A DNA stretch of 64,000 bases from Fulvivirga sediminis (GTDB taxonomy: Bacteria; Bacteroidota; Bacteroidia; Cytophagales; Cyclobacteriaceae), in NCBI RefSeq assembly GCF_016757215.1, contig NZ_JAESIY010000001.1, positions 124,001 through 188,000 of the forward strand, given 5' to 3'. A program made the translations under genes and the position numbers. Positions 44,101-51,030 of this stretch are shown piece by piece. The notes under the pieces were generated by a model. It made no database searches. It was not told where the DNA came from and worked only from the letters and a program-made list of their open reading frames with translations. Numbering within the stretch: the first letter of the stretch is position 1; every line of letters begins with the position of its first letter.

Positions 44101-44757
44101 TAGATTAAATCGACCACCATAGTGTCCCATAGAAATTAAAGGGTGGTGTCCGGCTATTAAAATATTTTTATTGGAGTTTTCGTCTAATAATTCTGTAAAC
44201 TCTTCAAGGTAATCTCCTGTTGTGGTTATCTTACAATCGGCATCAGCAGGGGTAGTTTTACGGTAAGGATGATTCCACCATTGAGTGTCTATGGTAATGA
44301 GTAAAAGATTAGCGCTGAGTTCTATATCTTTAGGGCCCGGGCAAGCATCGTCATTCGGCCATTTTACTTTATCCAGATCCCAATCTTTAACTATTTTTTC
44401 TAGTTTTTTTACCGCTTTCCATCCTTCTTCACTAGAATCGTCCCAGTCACGATCTCCAGGAACTATAATTATTTTTCCTTTGGAGGCTTTATTAATACTA
44501 GAAAATAATCTTTTTAGAGCTTCGGTATTTTCGTTAGTAGGTTTAGAATTTATAATATCTCCGTTAACCAGAATAGTGTACGGCGAAGATGTTTTATTAA
44601 GTGTATTAATAAAATTAGAAGCAAAAGCTTCTTTATCATCTATGTCTGTGATATTGCCAAGTAGAAATACTTTGTGCTCTATATTTTGAGCCGGAGTATC
44701 TGATAACCCAATGAAGCAAAAAAGGGCTGTTACTAGTATAGTTAACCTTTTAATCAT
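41101..44757 (-). CDS. Calcineurin-like phosphoesterase fused to outer-membrane barrel
   Basis: This is a 1218-residue fusion. A signal peptide (LTILVTALFCFIGLSDTPAQ) is followed by a metallophosphoesterase domain (residues about 30-340) with ILVNGDIIN, IIVPGDRDWDD and the NILIAGHHPLISMG metal ligands. A middle region of about 550 residues is not recognised, with LVGDWGKHEDNWKWIGY near residue 590 and a beta-rich part near 780. The last 350 residues form a BamA/TamA-like surface-antigen barrel (GVSFNAGIRFTQQKYGKSD, LRGYRRNRFTGESTAFFNSEVR, and the C-terminal FSLGNVFN). I infer an outer-membrane protein whose phosphatase is exposed on one side. It is downstream of the YjbQ-family gene and upstream of gpmI. 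Confidence 0.85.
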   Translation of the reverse strand: MIKRLTILVTALFCFIGLSDTPAQNIEHKVFLLGNITDIDDKEAFASNFINTLNKTSSPYTILVNGDIINSKPTNENTEALKRLFSSINKASKGKIIIVPGDRDWDDSSEEGWKAVKKLEKIVKDWDLDKVKWPNDDACPGPKDIELSANLLLITIDTQWWNHPYRKTTPADADCKITTTGDYLEEFTELLDENSNKNILIAGHHPLISMGHYGGRFNLKDWLWPVPVAKGLIISYRQNIGRTVDLSNENYSPFAHIMTKVLRDYNSVIYASTHEKNQEIIKAQDNIYINSGSLGSSDYLAKNPPIPFATEEKGYMVINYFKSGKITSDFIALKDQNSAKEIPLFASSCLDMKDSSVLINHRSSPCKEEVTLPGQRQDTAQYVMRIAGPEYRKDVLYKLFFGQHYRSSWLTPVKAPYLHLDTTFQGLTPYAVGGGRQTTSLKLKGGNGKEYTFRSVNKDPIKALPYELRGTIVSNVLRDQTTTEQPYGAMASSIMLDEIGILHPRPTLYVLPESPQLGKFSEKYTHLLGMLEEKPINPDKVEIVFGNGDDVKHSLQMFRDLYEDNDNRIAENEFIRARVFDILVGDWGKHEDNWKWIGYDQEKGTLYRPVPRDRDHVFSKWDGIIPWLADREWAKASGENFDYEIKGMRSLMWQARHMDRALANESTKEDWIAEAQYIQNKITDDIIHKAVLNMPEEIYNPDGKEIEDKLKARIRDLDKYAEEYYLMLAKEVNIIGSEKHEYFDVVRNENGSVDVTVHKMLKDGEKVKILYHRLFHPEETKEIHLFGLDGEDVFKISGDSKKPSILVRVIPGPGKDTFEDTSSATNWSKQTIIYDLNENPDYALGSEAKMSKSKNPDAYVYNRTAFKYETYLPLAYLSYNADNGVSFNAGIRFTQQKYGKSDFSSTHFISASATTIGNLGFKYEGRWKYTFGKWDTYLDAEAGVPNKINYYFGRGNDTPKTDDLMDANYYNVQYNTYNASIGLVRDFLKFSNFKVGIGYEHNSEQLKENNIYYANPESAPLPGSDDQSFFTTKAKLNLDFRDRPNLSLRGMRFFVDYTNGSYINNSNYDNFGLAYASLEQFMSNYWENPLTLGLKIGGSTSFGDIPFYNLKYLGQNNDLRGYRRNRFTGESTAFFNSEVRMQLFQRRTQILPIKVGLRGFVDSGRVFDDLDVSNKWHTGYGMGFYLVPLQEKFTLNLSVAFSEEESGLILFSLGNVFN

Positions 44758-44830
44758 ATTAGACCTAACAAGTAACTTTTTTTTAAGTTATCGAATCAGG
44801 CCATTTTCAAGCTATATACTATATAGGTGA

Positions 44831-45253
44831 TTACTGGCCAAAGGCACTGATAACGAGCCTTCTGGCTCCTCCATAGTCTCTGTGTTCGCAGAGATAAATG
44901 CCTTGCCACGTGCCAAGATTAAGAGAGCCTTGGGTGATGGGTATATTTACTGAGCTGCCTAAAATGGAGCTTTTTATATGGGCAGGCATATCATCAGGTC
45001 CTTCCAGTGTATGTTTATAGTAAGGGGCATTTTCAGGCACCATTTTATTGAAATGGCTTTCAAAATCGGCTCTTACCGTAGGGTCTGCATTTTCATTAAT
45101 GCTTAGGCTAGCTGACGTATGCTTGATAAACACTTGTAGCATGCCTGCGTCAATATTATTTATTTCAGGCAAGGCATCTTCTATCTTGGAGGTAATGAGG
45201 TGAAAGCCTCTTGAAAATGCCGGAAGGGAAATTTCTGTTTGGTAGAATTTCAT
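44831..45253 (-). CDS. YjbQ-family protein (UPF0047)
   Basis: This is a 140-residue protein of the UPF0047/YjbQ family, once called secondary thiamine-phosphate synthase. Seen are VFIKHTSASLSINENADPTVRADFESHFNKMVP with the conserved acidic and His residues, and GTWQGIYLCEHRDYGGARRLVISAFG, the C-terminal signature (near residues 113-140). It lies 4 nt after the beta-helix gene stop. The in vivo role is unsettled in the literature as I know it. Its context with release factor and glycolysis genes does not help. Confidence 0.9.
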   Translation of the reverse strand: MKFYQTEISLPAFSRGFHLITSKIEDALPEINNIDAGMLQVFIKHTSASLSINENADPTVRADFESHFNKMVPENAPYYKHTLEGPDDMPAHIKSSILGSSVNIPITQGSLNLGTWQGIYLCEHRDYGGARRLVISAFGQ

Positions 45254-45257
45254 GGTT

Positions 45258-46664
45258 CTAATTTTCTATTCTTTCAAAAGCGCCTATATCGGGTTTAGCA
45301 TCTCGCGTATTACCATCATGATCGGTACTTAGATTAATGTCTATCCCTGCATCCTTAGCTATCGAAAGCGTGTCTAGGTGGTAATTATAATTGCTGGGGT
45401 TAACAAAGTGCGGATCTTGGTTAATAATGTTATTGTTAGTGTTGAGCTGTTCTAAGTTGGTTCGAATAATGTTGTTAGACATGGCCAGTTCAAACTTTTT
45501 ACTACTTTCACTACTTAAGATTATTTCATCTCTTATACTACCCCATATGATGTTGTTATAAAGCTCAATATTGAGATCTGCTACCAATAAGCTATCTGCT
45601 AGTAACTGCAGGTTGTTAGAAAATACTACAGCTGGGTCTTCTCTGAAAAAGTCAAATGAATAATTGGCAAAAGTGCAGTGTTCATATATGTAATTACCCC
45701 CAGCATAATTGCCTAATACATTTACCGCGCAGTTATTAATGAGTGTATTGTACATGTATAGGTCGGATGTAATGGCCAAAACTCCATAGCCAGGGGCTAC
45801 AAGACCGCCCGTTATTGGGTTTTCGGCAAGTCCACCTATGTTTTCAATAGTGCAGTTACCGATTACTAAATCAGCTATATCATCATCATCCGGTGTACCT
45901 AGGTAGATGCCCACTTCTGCATTTCTGATATCAGCGTAGGTGATAGAGTTATTCTTGCTCCCTTCCAGAAACACTATACCGCCCCATTGCCCAGGTACAT
46001 TTTCATAATCCAACCTGTCATTCGTAAAAGATATTCTTTCTTCAGCAGTGCCTTCTGCCGTAATGCTTCCTTCTACAAGTATGTAGCTGGAGTTGTGAGA
46101 GTAAATTTTGGCACCGGGCTCAATGGTAAGGTTGCATGAAGATTCAACAATTATTGAATTATAAATCACATAGGGCCTATTAGCTGTCCATACCTCATCG
46201 CAGAGTTTCAGCGTGCCATGAATGAAGTTTGCATCCTGCCCCCAGGAAACCAGCTTTACATCCTGCCTGTTTCCATTAGTATTAAATACTATTTCATCGG
46301 CCACAATAAAGGGTAAGTCCTGATCATTTGGGTCTATCCTTACTTCTACTAGTACAAGTAGGCTGTCTTCTCCAAGTATTCGGGTATCTGAAAAGCTAGA
46401 GGCCGCCCTCCCGTTTACATAAATGGTATATGGAGAAGCGTTATCTGCCAGTGTTATGCTCTCTATGTTTAAGGCATTTTTATTGTCATTATATACCTTG
46501 AAGCGTTTAGTTATACTACCAACAGAGGTGAAAATAGTGTCAAATAACACGGTATCGGCAGAGAACCGTAATGCTGCACTACTATCATAGGTAAACTTTT
46601 CCTCTTCGGGCTTGCAAGCCCAAATGGTAATGAATAAACATAAAACCGGCAGAATGTATTTCAA
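45258..46664 (-). CDS. Right-handed parallel beta-helix lipoprotein (TTG start)
   Basis: This is a 468-residue lipoprotein. The start codon is TTG at 46664 because no ATG precedes the signal (KYILPVLCLFITIWAC). The N-terminal 150 residues are a beta-sandwich region (ALRFSADTVLFDTIFTSVGS, VVEVRIDPNDQDLPF type). A parallel beta-helix then has repeated N/V/I coil ladders (NSIIVESSCNLTIEPGAKIYS, NSITYADIRNAEVGIYLG, NCTIENIGG). The end has a conserved DHDGNTRDAKPDIGAFERI, a motif common in Bacteroidota beta-helix proteins. It is secreted to the surface; ligand unknown. It sits 11 nt after prfA. Confidence 0.85.
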   Translation of the reverse strand: MKYILPVLCLFITIWACKPEEEKFTYDSSAALRFSADTVLFDTIFTSVGSITKRFKVYNDNKNALNIESITLADNASPYTIYVNGRAASSFSDTRILGEDSLLVLVEVRIDPNDQDLPFIVADEIVFNTNGNRQDVKLVSWGQDANFIHGTLKLCDEVWTANRPYVIYNSIIVESSCNLTIEPGAKIYSHNSSYILVEGSITAEGTAEERISFTNDRLDYENVPGQWGGIVFLEGSKNNSITYADIRNAEVGIYLGTPDDDDIADLVIGNCTIENIGGLAENPITGGLVAPGYGVLAITSDLYMYNTLINNCAVNVLGNYAGGNYIYEHCTFANYSFDFFREDPAVVFSNNLQLLADSLLVADLNIELYNNIIWGSIRDEIILSSESSKKFELAMSNNIIRTNLEQLNTNNNIINQDPHFVNPSNYNYHLDTLSIAKDAGIDINLSTDHDGNTRDAKPDIGAFERIEN

Positions 46665-46675
46665 ATGATATTATT

Positions 46676-47743
46676 TTATGCTCCTTCTTTCATTTTTTCA
46701 GCGCTTTCAGCCAAATGTAGCTGCTCAATAAATTCACCTATTTCTCCGTCCATTACAGAAGGTAAATTATGCTGGCTGTAATTGATACGGTGGTCAGTAA
46801 CCCTACTTTGAGGATAATTGTAAGTTCGTATCTTGTCAGAACGGTCTCCGCTACCCACCATAGATTTTCTTTGAGCACCTACGGCATCGTTATGCTTGGC
46901 CAGTTCTATTTCATATATTCTTGATCGTAATACTTTAAGTGCCTTTTCGAAGTTTTTAATTTGGGATTTTTGATCCTGACAAGAAACCACTATACCTGTA
47001 GGCATGTGGGTAAGTCTTACCGCCGAGTAAGTGGTGTTTACTGACTGACCTCCAGGCCCTGAAGAACAGAACGTGTCTTTTCTTACATCATTCATGTCTA
47101 TTTCTACTTCTACTTCATCCATTTCAGGTAAAACGGCTACAGTAGCCGCTGAAGTATGTACGCGCCCCTGAGTTTCTGTTTGTGGTACCCTTTGTACGCG
47201 GTGTACGCCAGATTCAAATTTGAGTGTACCAAAGGCATTTTCTCCTGAAACCGTACTTACTATTTCTTTATAGCCGCCGCTCGTACCTTCAGTAAGGTCT
47301 AATACCGTAAGGTTAAGGCCATTTTTCTCGCAGAATCTTTGATACATCCTGAAAAGGTCTCCAGCAAATATGGCTGCCTCATCACCTCCTGTACCCGCTC
47401 TTATTTCCAGAATAGCTTCCTTATCATCATTAGGGTCTTTAGGTATGAGCATTTTCTTGAGTTCTTCTTCTAACTCTTCTTTCTGAGGCTGAAGTTCGTC
47501 TAGCTCCATTTTGGCCATATCTCTGAACTCTTCATCCTTTTCTGTTTTGATGACCTCCTTTGCATTGGCTATGTTGGAAAGTATATCTCTATACTCCTCG
47601 TATTTCTTTACAATCTTATCGAGATCTTTATACTCTTTGCTTAGCTGTGAGTACTTTTTCATATCAGCCATAGCGTCTGGCTGCACGATGAGCTGACCCA
47701 CTTCTTCAAATCTATGCTTTATCTCTTCTAACTTTTCAATCAT
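46676..47743 (-). CDS. prfA: Peptide chain release factor 1
   Basis: RF1 reads UAA and UAG in the ribosomal A site and triggers peptide release. The 355 residues contain the GGQ motif [18 protein letters not shown] (near residue 230) and the codon-reading PxT motif as PQT in [18 protein letters not shown]. Standard RF1 has PAT/PVT; PQT is a variant, and the surrounding residues are unchanged. The N-terminal helical domain is intact. The gene opens the long minus-strand block. The GAGA-rich and AT-rich region upstream holds the divergent small lipoprotein promoter. Confidence 0.95.
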   Translation of the reverse strand: MIEKLEEIKHRFEEVGQLIVQPDAMADMKKYSQLSKEYKDLDKIVKKYEEYRDILSNIANAKEVIKTEKDEEFRDMAKMELDELQPQKEELEEELKKMLIPKDPNDDKEAILEIRAGTGGDEAAIFAGDLFRMYQRFCEKNGLNLTVLDLTEGTSGGYKEIVSTVSGENAFGTLKFESGVHRVQRVPQTETQGRVHTSAATVAVLPEMDEVEVEIDMNDVRKDTFCSSGPGGQSVNTTYSAVRLTHMPTGIVVSCQDQKSQIKNFEKALKVLRSRIYEIELAKHNDAVGAQRKSMVGSGDRSDKIRTYNYPQSRVTDHRINYSQHNLPSVMDGEIGEFIEQLHLAESAEKMKEGA

Positions 47744-47795
47744 AAGGATTATGTTATTCTAACAACAAAATTAACAAAACAGTATGATTATGTTG

Positions 47796-47803
47796 TAGCT
47801 TTG
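47796..47803 (+). promoter_or_regulatory. -7 box upstream of the small lipoprotein gene
   Basis: TAGCTTTG matches TAnnTTTG exactly and is 25 nt before the ATG at 47829. I see no TTTG at the right distance upstream, so this is only half of a promoter. Confidence 0.45.
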
Positions 47804-47828
47804 TAAAATATTCACCAATACGTACTAA

Positions 47829-48284
47829 ATGAGTAGAGTAATTGTACTTTTAAGTCTGTTTATTATAGCTGCAGGCTGTGGTGGTAATCTTTCGAATGAA
47901 GAAAGAAAGGCACTGCATAATGAAATGAATGAGCGTGCTATAAAAAAGGTTTCAGAAGAATCTATTTTTGAAAAGGCTCTTGATGAAGGCCGATCAATTG
48001 TAACCGCATTATCTAGCGATTCCGTGGAGCTTGCAGGGGTAGTTAATGAATGTAAGTGTACGGTGAAACGTGTGAATAATATAGGGGAGCCTGAGCTTAA
48101 CGACACACAAAAAAGTATATGGGATGCTTATAAATACGTAGAAGCTAGTCCATCTCAGCTGGGTGATAATGTGCAGAAAGATGGAAAAGACCTGTTGTAT
48201 TCAGCTCCCATAATAGAATCCGACACCTTGTTGGGCATTTGGTTTATTTCCTTTAGCAGGAAAGAAATTATTTTATCACTTTGA
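47829..48284 (+). CDS. Small lipoprotein, function unknown
   Basis: This is a 151-residue lipoprotein (VIVLLSLFIIAAGC, Cys17). The mature N-terminus is helical and charged. The C-terminal half (VNECKCTVKRVNNIG, QKDGKDLLYSAPIIESDTLLGIWFISF) weakly recalls Tll0287-like/DUF3365 sensors. The haem-type CxxCH of that family is absent; only CKC is present. I cannot name it with confidence. It overlaps the convergent Kazal gene by 9 nt. It has a -7 box of its own at 47796-47803. Confidence 0.7.
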   Translation: MSRVIVLLSLFIIAAGCGGNLSNEERKALHNEMNERAIKKVSEESIFEKALDEGRSIVTALSSDSVELAGVVNECKCTVKRVNNIGEPELNDTQKSIWDAYKYVEASPSQLGDNVQKDGKDLLYSAPIIESDTLLGIWFISFSRKEIILSL

Positions 48285-48515
48285 GGGTTTCTCAGGGCAG
48301 GGTCCTTCGGTCCATGAAGTGAGGCCTGCATTTTTAGCTACACATTTGTTGCCATAAGTTTCTCCATTACAGCCACATACGGGCATGTACTCTCGTGTAC
48401 ACATGCCTTCGGGGTTAATCTTTTCTTCATCTATGCAGTTATCATCATTAGAAGATTGGCATGCAAAGGTTGTTAAAGCCGCAAAAAATAAGAAGGAAGC
48501 AATTTTTCTTTTCAT
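48276..48515 (-). CDS. Kazal-type protease-inhibitor lipoprotein
   Basis: I take the ATG at 48515 (KRKIASFLFFAALTTFAC, lipidated Cys), giving 79 residues. The extension upstream to 48563 is not signal-like. The mature part is one Kazal-like domain: NCIDEEKINPEGMCTREYMP, then VCGCNGETYGNKCVAKNAGL and EGPC. The cysteine spacing and the CxxxYGNxC core match Kazal/follistatin modules that inhibit serine proteases. In bacteria these are rare and of uncertain target; a cell-surface anti-protease or structural role is possible. It converges with the lipoprotein gene (9-nt overlap). Confidence 0.82.
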   Translation of the reverse strand: MKRKIASFLFFAALTTFACQSSNDDNCIDEEKINPEGMCTREYMPVCGCNGETYGNKCVAKNAGLTSWTEGPCPEKPSK

Positions 48516-48644
48516 GGTTCGTAGTAGCTGTTTTATGTGTTTAAAAAATAATGGTTTTTTCAAAAGTCATATCACAAGGATTAAATATAGGCACAGCAAA
48601 TATCTTTTTCGCTGGGTAGTCAGATAATTTTTTTCAATTTTATT

Positions 48645-48731
48645 TTAAAAAATGCTACCATTACCCCCTCTGTTGCAGTTCTTGGCTTTGGTAGTGATCT
48701 GACTACATGACCATTGGCATAATGCCATCAT
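48645..48731 (-). CDS. Possible 28-aa cysteine peptide
   Basis: This is a short frame ATG (48731) to TAA (48645), downstream of the GNAT gene on the same strand. It starts MMALCQWSCS and ends NRGGNGSIF, with three cysteines (residues 5, 9 and 19) and several Gly and Asn. No typical ribosome site precedes it. It may be a chance frame, or a small secreted or modified peptide. I list it only because the region is otherwise empty. Confidence 0.2.
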   Translation of the reverse strand: MMALCQWSCSQITTKAKNCNRGGNGSIF

Positions 48732-48743
48732 GGCGGTAATATA

Positions 48744-49199
48744 CTAAAAGGTTTTCATCCATTCAAAAAATTGATAATGATCGCCATTCATGCCTATGGC
48801 TTCATATACCTTTTGGGCCGGAAGATTGGTCTTTTCTACATATAACCTTAAGCCCATGAGCTTTTCATCAGCTATAACCTGGGCTTTAAGGTAATTATAC
48901 ATCTGCTTAAATACCCCTTGCTTACGGAAATCTTTGCTTACATACACAGATTGTATCCAAAGTACAGTTCCATTTCTCCATTCGCTCCATTCAGGAGTTA
49001 CCAATAGGCATCCTATTACTTCTTCATTATGAATCGCTACATAATATTGGCCTTTGGTCGGATCATTAAAAACAGCTGTTACCCCCTTTTGAAGAGTGTC
49101 ATCATCGAGCTCTAGCTCTTCTGTTTGCCAAGCCATTTTTTTCTGATAATCTATAATAATGTTTATGTGAGAGGTATCCGCCCTTTGTATGTTTATCAT
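48744..49199 (-). CDS. GNAT-family N-acetyltransferase
   Basis: This is a 151-residue acetyl-CoA-dependent acetyltransferase. The GNAT core is visible: INIQRADTSHINIIIDYQ (strand 1/helix 1), GQYYVAIHNEEVIGCLLVTPEW, then VLWIQSVYVSKDFRKQGVFKQMY with the acetyl-CoA-binding R-x-x-G-x-F variant of Q/RxxGxG/A. LRLYVEKTNLPAQKVYEAIGM is the fourth motif. The substrate is unknown. It is monocistronic, divergent from ypdA. Confidence 0.88.
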   Translation of the reverse strand: MINIQRADTSHINIIIDYQKKMAWQTEELELDDDTLQKGVTAVFNDPTKGQYYVAIHNEEVIGCLLVTPEWSEWRNGTVLWIQSVYVSKDFRKQGVFKQMYNYLKAQVIADEKLMGLRLYVEKTNLPAQKVYEAIGMNGDHYQFFEWMKTF

Positions 49200-49324
49200 A
49201 GCCTTAAATATACAAATTGTGACAGAAGAAATGCGGCCATTTCTGCCGATTTTTCCATTTAAATTGAGTTTTTTGACCTAATATTGTTATTGATAATACT
49301 TTGAGAAATTTAAATAGTTACAAA

Positions 49325-50290
49325 ATGCATGATGTTTTGATAATAGGTGCAGGGCCAATAGGTTTGGCCTGTGGTATAGAAGCTGAAAAAGCTGGGTTGG
49401 AATATGTAATTATTGATAAAGGATGCCTCGTAAATTCAATATATAATTATCCGCTAGGAATGACATTTTTTTCTAGTTCTGAAAAGCTAGAGATAGGAGG
49501 AGTGCCCTTTATTTCTCATTTGAATAAACCAAATAGATTTGAGGCTTTAGAGTATTACAGAAGAGTAGCCATGACCTGGAGCCTTAAAGTGAGGCTGTAT
49601 GAAGAAGTGAAAACTGCAGTTAAAGAAGAAGATGGTATTTTTACTATTACTACTTCGAAAGGGGTATATAAAACCAAAGCGGTAATTATTGCTACTGGCT
49701 TTTATGATATTCCTTACCTTATGAATGTTCCTGGAGAGGACTTGCCTAAAGTGGCGCATTATTATAAAGAGCCTCATCCTTATTTTGGTCAGAAGATTAT
49801 TGTGGTAGGTGCCGCCAACTCAGCTGTAGATGTGGCCTTGGAGACCTATCGTAAAGGAGCGGAGGTAACTATGGTGGTGCGTGAATCTGGTATTTTAGAT
49901 ACGGTAAAGTACTGGGTTAAGCCTGATATTGAAAATAGAATTGAGGAGGGGTCGATTAAGTCCTACTTCAATTCTGAGATAACTGAAATCAGGCCCCACG
50001 AAGTTGATATAATGACGCCTGATGGACCAAAAACAGTGGAGAATGATTATGTGATGGCTATGACGGGTTATAAGCCCAACTTTTCATTAATGGAAGCTAT
50101 GGGAGTAGAGTTTCAGAAAGATGAATTGCATACTCCTATTTTTAATGATAAGACGCAGGAGAGCAATGTAGAAAATATATACTTGGCTGGAGTAGTATGC
50201 GGAGGCTTGAAAACTAATAAGTGGTTTATTGAGAATTCGCGCGTGCATGCCGAAGTGATTATAGAGGATCTGGCTATAAAGAAAAAATAG
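49325..50290 (+). CDS. ypdA: YpdA-family bacillithiol disulfide reductase
   Basis: This is an FAD/NADPH oxidoreductase of the thioredoxin-reductase-like YpdA (Bdr) family, expected to reduce oxidised bacillithiol. The frame opens at a TTG, but the ATG at 49325 directly precedes DVLIIGAGPIGLACGIEAEK (FAD GxGxxG). This gives 321 residues. The NADPH loop is VVGAANSAVDVALETYRKGA and the FAD end is NIYLAGVVCGGLKTNKWFIENS. The redox CxxC of thioredoxin reductase is absent, as in YpdA, and a single cysteine lies in VVCGG. The family implies that the organism makes bacillithiol. A terminator follows at 50368. Confidence 0.9.
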   Translation: MHDVLIIGAGPIGLACGIEAEKAGLEYVIIDKGCLVNSIYNYPLGMTFFSSSEKLEIGGVPFISHLNKPNRFEALEYYRRVAMTWSLKVRLYEEVKTAVKEEDGIFTITTSKGVYKTKAVIIATGFYDIPYLMNVPGEDLPKVAHYYKEPHPYFGQKIIVVGAANSAVDVALETYRKGAEVTMVVRESGILDTVKYWVKPDIENRIEEGSIKSYFNSEITEIRPHEVDIMTPDGPKTVENDYVMAMTGYKPNFSLMEAMGVEFQKDELHTPIFNDKTQESNVENIYLAGVVCGGLKTNKWFIENSRVHAEVIIEDLAIKKK

Positions 50291-50367
50291 GTTACGATAT
50301 AAAATTTAAAAGGTTATCTGAACGAAAGTGAACATAGGCTGTATTGTCTGTGATCAATAATTTGAGT

Positions 50368-50414
50368 GGCTGTAGGTTAGTTGTTTTGTAAACAGCTGAT
50401 TTACAGCCTTTTTT
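50368..50414 (+). terminator. Terminator after ypdA
   Basis: Arms GGCTGTA (50368-50374) and TACAGCC (50402-50408) enclose a second stem (AGTTGTTT/AAACAGCT), followed by TTTTTT (50409-50414). It lies 78 nt after the ypdA stop and just before the next promoter region. Confidence 0.8.
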
Positions 50415-50484
50415 GTAGTTTGGCACGATGCTGGTAATAAGAGAAGACAACAACATTAAATCAAAAACTCAAATTTTTAGAATT

Positions 50485-50886
50485 ATGAAAACTTTAATCC
50501 AAACTTCCGCTTTAGCATTAATCGCAGTATTTATGATGTCAGTATCTGTAATGGCAACTAGCCCTGATAGAACTACAGAGAAGGCAAGGGAGGCAGTGAG
50601 TAAGGCAGCTCCTGATGATTGGGAAACGTTGGCAGAGTCTGCACATATGTGCTTCAAAAAAGGCGTGAACCTGAAAGAGGCTAAAGCATGGTTAGATACC
50701 TCATTAGAGATTAAAGAAAGTGCTCTTGGCCATGAAGTAGCTGGAGATTATTATATGAGTAACAAGTTGTACGAACAGGCTATAACCTCTTATGTAAAAA
50801 GCATGAAATTATTAAAGCAAAAAGATTTTTATGCTGATACCGATGTTTTGCAGAGCAAAATAGATAAAGCTAAAAAGAAACTATAA
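50485..50886 (+). CDS. Secreted TPR-like small protein
   Basis: I take the ATG at 50485 (KTLIQTSALALIAVFMMSVSVMA signal peptide), giving 133 residues; the upstream extension lacks signal features. The mature part is helical with TPR-like pairs (PDDWETLAESAHMCFKKG, EAKAWLDTSLEIKESALGHEVAGDYYM, LYEQAITSYVKSMKLLK). It is probably a periplasmic protein with one and a half to two TPR units. Function unknown. It lies between two terminators, so it is a single-gene transcript. A TAGTTTGG is near 50415 as a candidate -7 sequence. Confidence 0.8.
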   Translation: MKTLIQTSALALIAVFMMSVSVMATSPDRTTEKAREAVSKAAPDDWETLAESAHMCFKKGVNLKEAKAWLDTSLEIKESALGHEVAGDYYMSNKLYEQAITSYVKSMKLLKQKDFYADTDVLQSKIDKAKKKL

Positions 50887-50906
50887 TTCAAGTTTTAATA
50901 TAGTTT

Positions 50907-50942
50907 AAGGGCCCTTATGCATTGCATAGGGGCCCTTTTTTT
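50907..50942. terminator. Strong GC-rich terminator
   Basis: AAGGGCCC...GGGGCCCTT arms enclose the TTATGCA/TGCATA inner stem, followed by Ts on the plus strand (to 50942). It ends the TPR-like gene. On the minus strand it begins directly at the stop of the 29-residue peptide that follows the antiporter. Confidence 0.88.
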
Positions 50943-51030
50943 AGTACCATCCTAAAGTCCAGGCAAGTAGCCATACGAGCATAAGGACTATGAGTATACC
51001 TGCTACAATTCTTACCGCTATTTTATTCAT
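50941..51030 (-). CDS. 29-aa membrane peptide overlapping the antiporter stop
   Basis: A minus-strand frame starts at ATG (51030) inside the last codons of the antiporter, where the ATGAATAA sequence holds both its start and the antiporter stop (TAA, 51025-51023). It encodes 29 residues (start MNKIAVRIVAG, end LLAWTLGWY): one basic end, then a single hydrophobic segment of about 22 residues. The stop is at the terminator hairpin edge, so it fills the gap exactly. Too short for routine calling. The overlap suggests translational coupling and stoichiometric production with the antiporter, as a small accessory subunit. The evidence is positional and compositional only. Confidence 0.55.
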   Translation of the reverse strand: MNKIAVRIVAGILIVLMLVWLLAWTLGWY

